A DNA stretch of 7,118 nt, taken from NCBI GenBank assembly GCA_029938185.1, contig JAOZVK010000298.1:1-7118 (forward strand). Direction: 5' to 3'. Of this stretch, positions 1 to 5,520 are shown in pieces (within the stretch, counting starts at the first letter, position 1; every line of letters begins with the position of its first letter). The position numbers and the translations under genes are program-made. A model generated the notes under the pieces. It saw only the letters and a program-made list of their open reading frames with translations. It searched no databases and was not told the DNA's origin. This DNA is from Bacteroidales bacterium (GTDB lineage Bacteria; Bacteroidota; Bacteroidia; Bacteroidales; JAOZVK01).

Positions 1-1057
1 CTTTTTCTATCGGCTTAGAAATTGATTTTGATAATAAATAAGCTGAAATTATTATAAACAATATTGCGATAATTGAAATTGTAAGCATTGCCTTTTTTTC
101 GTAGTAAATTGGTGCAAGCACTTCATCAACGTTTACGGTTGTGAAAATTCCCCAGTGTAAACCTGTTATTTTAAGCGGAGTATAGTAACTGTATTCTTTA
201 TCTCCTGTGCTTCCTATTTTTTCATCTTTCCCTGTTTTATTTTTGTTTATACAGTTTATTATTATATCACCTTTTTTTTCATCTCCAATTTTGCCAGATT
301 TTACTATTCTACTGGATTTTAATCTGAATTTTCCATCTTCCGATTTTCCAATAATATATGTTTCTGTACTTTTATAAAGTTGATTTTTATCAACTACAAT
401 TTCATTTATTTTTTTTCCTGAGAATTGCAATGCAAGGACACCTATTATGGTATCATTTTTATATACAGGTGTTCCTACAAAAGATGCTTGTTCTCCATTT
501 GAGGGTGCATAAGATTGATAATCAGTTATTATTGTTTTTTTTTCGCTTGTAACTTTTTTCCAAAGTTTTGCAAGATGTGTATTCTTATATTTTCCTGTTG
601 ATAAGTTTGTTCCGAAATCGTCTTCGTGTGATACCGTAAACATTACATGTCCATGTTCGGCACAAATAAAAAAGATGTCATAGTAATCATTTTCTAAAAT
701 ATATTCGGAAAAATAATCAAAATGTTTTTTTGTTAAGTTTGTATATTTTTCTGCTTGCACAGGATAATCGTTATTTTTATTTGTGCCAGTTTCTTGATGG
801 TAATTTTCTAATATTGCGAACAGGTTTTCAACAGCAAAAAAACGGCTCATTGTCTGAATCTTTTTCTCGGTTTGCTCAAAATATTTTTCTATTTCATGTT
901 TTTTTCTTTTTGTATCGTTAAAAAATAACTTATCTGTATTTTCAGTTATTGTTTTTCTGAAAATATAATCTGCCACTAGGCTGTCAGCTACTATTGCTGT
1001 TAATCCTACTGCTACAAAAACAATAAGTATTTTTTTAAAAATGGATATGTTTTTCAT
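1..1057 (-). CDS. Membrane sensor protein with double-Cache ectodomain and start of HAMP (C-terminus off window)
   Basis: The minus-strand frame is open from ATG at 1057-1055 to the window edge, giving 352 residues without a stop. The layout is that of a transmembrane signal sensor: a short basic cytoplasmic start (MKNISIFKK), TM1 at about 10-29, an extracytoplasmic region of about 290 residues, TM2 at about 324-342, then SKSISKPIEK, which reads as the beginning of a HAMP linker. The ectodomain shows dCache_1-type hallmarks: YDIFFI (126-131), FGTNLSTGKYKNTHLAK (148-164), a DYQSYAPSNGEQASFVGTPV stretch (179-198) and the membrane-proximal LHWGIFTTVNVDEV (300-313). Cache domains bind small ligands outside the membrane. 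The output domain (histidine kinase, cyclase, SpoIIE-type phosphatase or chemotaxis module) lies beyond the edge, so the signalling type cannot be named. No Shine-Dalgarno sequence precedes the ATG. The start is chosen because it places TM1 directly behind a basic N-terminus. A repeat copy ends 35 bp upstream of the start. Confidence 0.88.
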   Translation of the reverse strand, partial: MKNISIFKKILIVFVAVGLTAIVADSLVADYIFRKTITENTDKLFFNDTKRKKHEIEKYFEQTEKKIQTMSRFFAVENLFAILENYHQETGTNKNNDYPVQAEKYTNLTKKHFDYFSEYILENDYYDIFFICAEHGHVMFTVSHEDDFGTNLSTGKYKNTHLAKLWKKVTSEKKTIITDYQSYAPSNGEQASFVGTPVYKNDTIIGVLALQFSGKKINEIVVDKNQLYKSTETYIIGKSEDGKFRLKSSRIVKSGKIGDEKKGDIIINCINKNKTGKDEKIGSTGDKEYSYYTPLKITGLHWGIFTTVNVDEVLAPIYYEKKAMLTISIIAILFIIISAYLLSKSISKPIEK

Positions 1058-1091
1058 TCTAATTTTGTTTTTAAATGAATAATTAAAAATT

Positions 1092-1125
1092 TAAGGTCTT
1101 AGACCTATTTAATGTGGCTTACATG
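1092..1125 (+). repeat. Dispersed repeat, copy A (TAAGGTC family)
   Basis: This 34-bp copy matches the copy at 4416-4449 at 29 of 34 positions without gaps. It contains the family's small hairpin, AGGTC-n3-GACCT, at 1094-1106, followed by ATTTAAT and a CTTAC box. It is inverted relative to the copy at 1833-1877, and the two together bracket the gene-free region. It lies just upstream of the sensor gene. Its 3' end (CTTACATG) departs from the CTTACGC seen in the other three copies. Confidence 0.75.
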
Positions 1126-1236
1126 TTTCTGCAAATTACTATGTCACAGTAAAAACATGAAAACAAATGTCAAAAAGCTTTTGTATTGCTACTGAAACAA
1201 GTCATAAGTTTCTTTAGTATTATTTAGACAAAATTT

Positions 1237-1283
1237 ACAGGATTTACATGTTTATAATATCCTGTTAATCATGTAAATCCTGT
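1237..1283. repeat. Inverted repeat with 14-bp perfect arms
   Basis: The arms ACAGGATTTACATG (1237-1250) and CATGTAAATCCTGT (1270-1283) are perfect reverse complements separated by 19 nt. The loop carries a further CCTGTTAATC that partly repeats the right arm. From memory, palindromes built on this ATGTAAATCCTGT theme occur as dispersed intergenic repeats in various bacterial genomes, but I cannot verify that here. No T-tract follows either arm closely enough to call a factor-independent terminator. Confidence 0.7.
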
Positions 1284-1357
1284 CAAATTATTATATTTAT
1301 AAACTTAATCAACTTATGTCTTAATACACTACTTACTTTAATAATTCCCAAAAAAAA

Positions 1358-1526
1358 ATAAAAAAGCGAGGGAACTGCAATGCTTATCTGACATTAAGGT
1401 TCGACAAAACCCACAAACACAAACAAGAACAGCCCACGCTTATAGCGTGAGCATTTGTCTTACTCCTTGTGTTTGTTAAAATTTTGTCGATTTTAATGTC
1501 AAGAAAATAAGCTAACGCTTTTTTAT
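1358..1526. repeat. 169-bp long imperfect hairpin / MITE-like element
   Basis: Matching arm segments occur in order from outside to inside: 1358-1368 with 1516-1526 (11 bp), GCTTAT 1382-1387 with 1507-1512, TGACATTAA 1389-1397 with 1493-1501, TCGACAAAA 1401-1409 with 1482-1490, ACAAACACAA 1413-1422 with 1467-1476, and CACGCT 1435-1440 with AGCGTG 1444-1449 around a TAT loop. The segments share nearly the same centre (about 1442-1445), so the whole unit folds into one rod interrupted by bulges. It has no coding capacity. The small size and matched ends fit a miniature inverted-repeat element. A structured RNA or an integron attC-like recombination site are weaker alternatives. No clear target-site duplication is visible. 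Confidence 0.75.
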
Positions 1527-1682
1527 ATTTCGATTTTATTTAATTTATTCCATATATTTTATTTTTATATTCAACACACAAATTTAATATATTTTTTTTA
1601 ATATATATATATATTATGTATAAAATTGAGCATTTTTCATTTATATGTTGCCCCGATTACCGTCTATAGCTACATATTAGTC

Positions 1683-1696
1683 ATGCCTAAAGGCAT
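1683..1696. repeat. Short palindrome ATGCC-n4-GGCAT
   Basis: A 5-bp stem (1683-1687 with 1692-1696) around TAAA follows the string TATAGCTACATATTAGTC. The layout, an AT-rich lead followed by a small GC-containing palindrome, resembles that of the TAAGGTC repeats in this window, but the sequence is different. It may be a single copy of another dispersed family. There is no second copy in this window to confirm it. Confidence 0.35.
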
Positions 1697-1710
1697 TTAG
1701 ATTATTCTAT

Positions 1711-1824
<114 letters not shown>

Positions 1825-1832
1825 TAGATTGC

Positions 1833-1877
1833 CTTTGTACTAATGCGTAAGCAACTATAAATAGGTCGAAGACCTTA
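1833..1877 (-). repeat. Dispersed repeat, copy B (TAAGGTC family)
   Basis: This 45-bp copy is identical to the copy at 5404-5448 except for one base (1840, C versus T). Read on the minus strand it begins TAAGGTCTTCGACCTATTTA and contains GCTTACGC. It starts only 7 bp beyond the stop codon of the DUF5686 gene, so its small AGGTC-n3-GACCT hairpin would sit at the very 3' end of that transcript. The near-identity over 3.5 kb points to recent spread or homogenisation. Confidence 0.88.
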
Positions 1878-1884
1878 ATTTGTT

Positions 1885-4347
1885 TTAGAAAATAATTTGC
1901 AACTTAGCTCTAATTCCAAATATTTGTATATCAGGTTTATCAAGATATGAAAATCTCCAAATTGCATCTATTCTGATAAATTTAAATATATTTTCGATAC
2001 CAAAACCTCCTTCAAAGTATGGAGTACCGAAAGATGAAAGCGAGACAGGATAATCCATAATTTCTTCTGGTTTACTTTCAATTCGTCCAATAACACCTTT
2101 CCAGTATATTATTTCTCTAAGTTTTAGTTTTCTGAACAGTGGGATTTTGTTAAGAAAAAAACCATCAAGATGATGCTCTATGTAAAGACTTGCATAAATA
2201 TCGCTGGCAAATTCATAATAGTTCATCATGTTAAATGAGTTTATATCGAATGCATATGTCTCATTACCATTGTGTAAATGTAAAAGCGGATAGGGAACAT
2301 TGCCATATAGTTTACCAGTTTTAATAATATATCTTAACCATCCAAACGGAGGGATTTCAAAGTAATGTCTAAGGCTAAATTCAAATTTATAGTATTCATA
2401 GTCGCTTTCCAATAAATTAGGTATTCCCATAGTAATATCAAGATTTAATATGGGGTACTCTGTTCCTATACTTACTCTGTCAAATTCGCCAGATATAAAT
2501 TTTTCATTATACGCATATCTTGTGTTTAGTTTTATTTCAGATGTAGTTATTCTATTCCTCACCATATTATTGCTTTTATGAATAAATGGAACAGAGTCTG
2601 TACTAAAAATTTGTCTATGTTTTAGATATAATGTATTAGAAAATCCTGAATACCATTCATGTTCATAATGCAGTTTATGCGATTCGATATAGGTTAGTTT
2701 GTAAATAGGGTTTCTCACTAGAAGAGAAGATAATATGTTTGCAGTAAAAAATAAATTATCGCTTTGTCCTAATTGTTCAATATCATTTAGGTATTGATAT
2801 CCAAATGTTTTTCTGGGATTTTTTTTCAGCATATACAAAAAGCCAGCACCAAATTTAAATTTTTCATCTTTTGTTCCGTATGCGATATGAGTATTTAGCA
2901 TAATTTTTTTACTGAACGTATTACTAGTTCTTCCACCTATTCTAATTCTACTACCTTCCACCTCGTTGAAACTATAAAAGGTTGGATATGGTCCAAATTC
3001 AAAATACTTAGTTTCGTAGTAGCCCGAAAATAGAAATGTTATAACATCCATAATTGTATTAAATACAGGAACATTTTTTATAGAATCTACCATATTATAT
3101 ATAGCTTTCTCTTTTTTCGATAGTTTTATATGTCGTACATTATTCCAATAAGAGCTATCTTTTTCGGTAGAGCCTTCTTCAAAAATTGTTTCTTGTTTTG
3201 CTTTTGTTTCAAAAATGGAACTATTTATTTTGCCAATTTTAATATTTTTATAAGATGTTGTTTTTCGACCAAACAAGCCTGTGGATTTATCCCCCAAATT
3301 AAAATCTATAAACAAATGATTTCTTTTATAGAACCATATACTGTCATTAATCTGTGTAAATTCTTGCTCAACTACTAAATTGTTTACAAAGTTTATATTT
3401 GCATCTGTTGCTATTTTTCCTTTAACTTTTACAATGGCAAAGCTTGAATCTGCTACCCAAAAATCGCCAGTAAATGTAAGTTCTTGTTTTCGTCTTGGTT
3501 TAAATGAAATTTGATAACACCAATGTTTATCAATAAACATACTATCAATTAGATAGTATTTATATGTTAATAGTCCAAAATTAGCTATTGGACTTATAAA
3601 TGATTTTTCAAAAATTGGCATAAAATTATCATAAATATTTGCATCTAAATACATTTCTCCTGTAAACTGGGCTATACTTGTATTTTTTATTCCAGATATT
3701 TTAGATGCTTTTACAATTTCTCTTTCTTTTCTTGGTCTTCGCTGAAAGTGATAATCAGCAACTGTTTCAGTAATTAAAACTGGTAGATATGATTTGCCAG
3801 TAACTACAGATGTATCAATGTAATCAAAAATAAATTGAAATTTTTTAAATACTTTTTTCTTTTTAAATTTTTCATCAACATTACTTATATCAAATTCCAA
3901 TTTGTTATAAAATTCATACGAAAATGCATTTAATTTTGCTGGATTATTTTTTTTCTTATTTGAAATTATTTTTCGTAAAATTCTATGAGCTGGATTTTTA
4001 CCTGGTAAAACAACTATTTCATTTAGTGCTATATCGGACGATTCTAATTCAAAATTAATATTTTGATAGCTCGCGATTGATATTTTTCGTTTTTGAGTTT
4101 TATATCCCACATAAGATACTATTATTGTATCACTTTTTGTTCTACTCTGAATAAAATAATTTCCATTTTCATCTGTAATAGTTCCAATTGTTGTTCCTTT
4201 AAATGTTATATTTACAAAAGGTAAAGTTTCTTTAGTTTTATTATCAATAATTTTTCCTCTAATTTTTGTTGGTTGAGAATATATATCATATTTAAAAAAA
4301 GATGATATAAAGATAGTTACAAGTATATATATTAAATATTTTTTCAT
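1885..4347 (-). CDS. DUF5686 / carboxypeptidase-regulatory-like domain outer-membrane protein
   Basis: This is an 820-residue protein with an N-terminal export signal (basic MKK, hydrophobic 4-19, likely cleavage near SQ at 24-25). Residues about 28-113 form a CarboxypepD_reg-like beta-sandwich, with ETLPFVNITFKGTTIGTITDE at 40-60, NGNYFI and VSYVGYKTQ. The DUF5686 opening follows, NPAHRILRKII at 118-128 and then a KNNPAKLNAFSYEFYNK stretch. The C-terminal half is rich in alternating aromatic and polar strands and ends in phenylalanine (LQIIF), as expected for an outer-membrane beta-barrel. Proteins of this layout are common in Bacteroidota and their molecular function is not established. The length is normal and the gene appears intact. 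The start at 4347 is the one that precedes the signal peptide. No Shine-Dalgarno sequence is visible. Repeat copies lie on both sides, 68 bp upstream and 7 bp downstream. Confidence 0.92.
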   Translation of the reverse strand: MKKYLIYILVTIFISSFFKYDIYSQPTKIRGKIIDNKTKETLPFVNITFKGTTIGTITDENGNYFIQSRTKSDTIIVSYVGYKTQKRKISIASYQNINFELESSDIALNEIVVLPGKNPAHRILRKIISNKKKNNPAKLNAFSYEFYNKLEFDISNVDEKFKKKKVFKKFQFIFDYIDTSVVTGKSYLPVLITETVADYHFQRRPRKEREIVKASKISGIKNTSIAQFTGEMYLDANIYDNFMPIFEKSFISPIANFGLLTYKYYLIDSMFIDKHWCYQISFKPRRKQELTFTGDFWVADSSFAIVKVKGKIATDANINFVNNLVVEQEFTQINDSIWFYKRNHLFIDFNLGDKSTGLFGRKTTSYKNIKIGKINSSIFETKAKQETIFEEGSTEKDSSYWNNVRHIKLSKKEKAIYNMVDSIKNVPVFNTIMDVITFLFSGYYETKYFEFGPYPTFYSFNEVEGSRIRIGGRTSNTFSKKIMLNTHIAYGTKDEKFKFGAGFLYMLKKNPRKTFGYQYLNDIEQLGQSDNLFFTANILSSLLVRNPIYKLTYIESHKLHYEHEWYSGFSNTLYLKHRQIFSTDSVPFIHKSNNMVRNRITTSEIKLNTRYAYNEKFISGEFDRVSIGTEYPILNLDITMGIPNLLESDYEYYKFEFSLRHYFEIPPFGWLRYIIKTGKLYGNVPYPLLHLHNGNETYAFDINSFNMMNYYEFASDIYASLYIEHHLDGFFLNKIPLFRKLKLREIIYWKGVIGRIESKPEEIMDYPVSLSSFGTPYFEGGFGIENIFKFIRIDAIWRFSYLDKPDIQIFGIRAKLQIIF

Positions 4348-4415
4348 ATGGTATTTTTGTATTGAATTATTTGGTTCTTTGAATCTTCTAAATTACTTAC
4401 ACATAAATAGTCTTG

Positions 4416-4449
4416 TAAGGTCTTCGACCTATTTAATATGACTTACGCG
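4416..4449 (+). repeat. Dispersed repeat, copy D (TAAGGTC family)
   Basis: The first 20 bp, TAAGGTCTTCGACCTATTTA, are the perfect reverse complement of 5429-5448. After six differing bases, the CTTACGC box at 4442-4448 is again identical in register. The copy therefore forms the left terminal inverted repeat opposite copy E, with the Abi gene between them. It lies 68 bp upstream of the DUF5686 start, where it could also influence that gene's leader. Confidence 0.85.
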
Positions 4450-4506
4450 TTTTAGTAAAACATTATTATACATGTAGTTATATAAAAACGATACTTTTGC
4501 TGTTTA

Positions 4507-4520
4507 TAAGGCGTAAGCAA
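4507..4520 (-). repeat. Partial copy of the TAAGGTC-family repeat (inner half only)
   Basis: On the minus strand this reads TTGCTTACGCCTTA, matching 13 of 14 bases of the inner half of copies B and E (5412-5425). The hairpin half is absent. It faces the CTTACGC box of copy D (4442-4448) in inverted orientation, so the two may be the remains of a smaller nested unit. Confidence 0.4.
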
Positions 4521-4637
4521 AATTGTTCATTGTTAATTACTTAATGTATTCGAACTATTTGTTATTACTTACTCATTCTATTAACATTTTATTAACATTC
4601 TATGTTGATTTTATTTTTTTTCATTGATTATTGATTT

Positions 4638-5372
4638 TTAAAATGGTAAATCATTATCTTCTGTTTCAGCAATATTCTGCTTTGCTGTTAAAAATTTGGT
4701 TTTATAAAATGACATAAGAAATAGACCGATTGTAGTAACGCTATTTAATATGAAATATGTATATAAAGGGTCTTTTATAATGTAATCTTCTTTTGTTTTT
4801 CCGTGAAAATTCGTTTTCTCACTTCTTAATTTTTCTATACTCTGATTTATAGCAAGCAAAGAACTGCCAATTGTTTTAATTTCGTTCAACATGTTTCCAT
4901 TTGGGAATAGTTGAAATTCTTTTAAAATATCAATTGTTAATTTATAAAGAGTTTTTTTAGTATCTAATTTTATTTTTATACTATCATCTTTTAAAATTTC
5001 TTTAATAATACTTTCGAGAGCTGAATTTGCTAAACCAATTGCTGTTTCAGGACTTTCTTCAATTTGTCTAAAAGCTTTTTCAAAAGTTTGACTTGCAGTT
5101 TCATAGCTTGATTTTATTTTGCTCCTAAAAGTAGGAATTGATGGAATAAAATCAGGTGTCTCTACTCCTAAATCAATAGCAATTTTTAATAATGTTTCGA
5201 CATCAATTTCATTTAGTGTTTTATATAAATCAATAACGTCATTATTTTCCTTGTCTTTTTTTTGGATAATATAAAAGTTTTCACAGTAATTATTCCAGTC
5301 TCCGTTTTCATGCCATTTATTAATATAGGCTTCAACTTTTTTGTAAGTACTGTTACAAAAGTTTTTCGACAT
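4638..5372 (-). CDS. Abortive-infection (Abi_C-like) protein
   Basis: This is a 244-residue soluble protein. The C-terminal half fits the Abi_C (abortive infection C-terminus) pattern: SPETAIGLANSALESIIKEIL (107-127), TLYKLTIDIL (141-150), SSLLAINQSIEKLRSEKTNFHG (170-191) and a hydrophobic NSVTTIGLFLM helix (210-220). R183 and H190 form an R-x6-H pair where family members usually carry LRN...AHG, reminiscent of the HEPN RNase motif. The canonical asparagine after the arginine is serine here. The N-terminal 100 residues are unremarkable and I do not recognise them. The family is associated with phage exclusion by host-cell shutdown. The ATG is fixed by an in-frame TAA immediately before it. 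The gene follows the restriction-modification gene in the same direction and sits between inverted repeat copies D and E. Assignment to the Abi family is from remembered pattern. Confidence 0.72.
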   Translation of the reverse strand: MSKNFCNSTYKKVEAYINKWHENGDWNNYCENFYIIQKKDKENNDVIDLYKTLNEIDVETLLKIAIDLGVETPDFIPSIPTFRSKIKSSYETASQTFEKAFRQIEESPETAIGLANSALESIIKEILKDDSIKIKLDTKKTLYKLTIDILKEFQLFPNGNMLNEIKTIGSSLLAINQSIEKLRSEKTNFHGKTKEDYIIKDPLYTYFILNSVTTIGLFLMSFYKTKFLTAKQNIAETEDNDLPF

Positions 5373-5403
5373 TTACCTATTCATAACTTACTGATTAAAT
5401 TGT

Positions 5404-5448
5404 CTTTGTATTAATGCGTAAGCAACTATAAATAGGTCGAAGACCTTA
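5404..5448 (-). repeat. Dispersed repeat, copy E (TAAGGTC family)
   Basis: This copy is identical to copy B (1833-1877) in 44 of 45 bases. Its outer end at 5446-5448 provides the TAA stop of the 24-codon frame that overlaps the methylase stop. It forms the right terminal inverted repeat of the putative Abi cassette. It lies 31 bp upstream of the Abi start codon, so the leader of that gene would contain part of the repeat if transcription enters from the methylase side. Confidence 0.88.
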
Positions 5449-5520
5449 TGATGGATATTCTGCCCAAATTTCTTTTTCAATTAGTTGCATTTGATATTTT
5501 GGTGATATTTTATCATTCAT
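5446..5520 (-). pseudogene. 24-codon 5' remnant of a gene coupled to the methylase, cut by repeat E
   Basis: The ATG at 5520-5518 overlaps the methylase stop TGA (5519-5517) as ATGA, the classic arrangement for translational coupling of two operon genes. The frame reads MNDKISPKYQ, continues through IEKEIWAEYPS and stops at TAA (5448-5446), which is the first three bases of repeat E. A coupled start followed so soon by a repeat-derived stop suggests that a longer gene was interrupted here. I do not recognise the peptide. It could alternatively be a genuine 24-residue peptide or chance. If 4416-5448 is removed, the frame continues for 23 more codons into 4415-4344. Confidence 0.45.

Larger units (their letters stand above)
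4416..5448. mobile_element. Putative TIR-bounded cassette carrying an abortive-infection gene
   Basis: The segment is 1033 bp long. It is bounded by a perfect 20-bp terminal inverted repeat with an additional in-register CTTACGC/GCGTAAG box, and it contains exactly one gene, the Abi_C-type protein. At the 5448 end the repeat interrupts a 24-codon reading frame. No transposase is encoded and no target-site duplication is evident (flanks TCTTG and TGATG), so any movement would need an enzyme supplied in trans. The alternative is that two intergenic repeat copies, REP/REPIN-like, happen to flank the gene. The repeats are seen directly. The mobility is inferred. Confidence 0.4.

Noticed and set aside
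358..921. Two plus-strand frames of 63-64 residues
   Set aside because: They lie antisense inside the well-supported Cache sensor and consist of phenylalanine/leucine-rich sequence, as expected from the complement of an AT-rich gene.
1358..1526. Integron attC site
   Set aside because: The hairpin with paired blocks and bulges and the strings GTTAAAA and GCTAACGC recall attC sites. However, the RYYYAAC/GTTRRRY core pair is not matched at either end, and no cassette array or integrase is visible.
3130..3378. Plus-strand 82-residue frame
   Set aside because: It is entirely antisense to the intact DUF5686 gene, with no motif or plausible start context.
4348..4415. Bacteroidota-type promoter (TAnnTTTG) for the DUF5686 gene
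   Set aside because: No match to the -7 element with a suitably spaced TTG was found on the minus strand, so no promoter is called.
4594..4606. Terminator AACAT-TCT-ATGTT followed by a T-rich tract on the plus strand
   Set aside because: The stem is only 5 bp and AT-rich. The T-tract is on the plus strand, where no gene ends. It would not terminate the minus-strand Abi gene.
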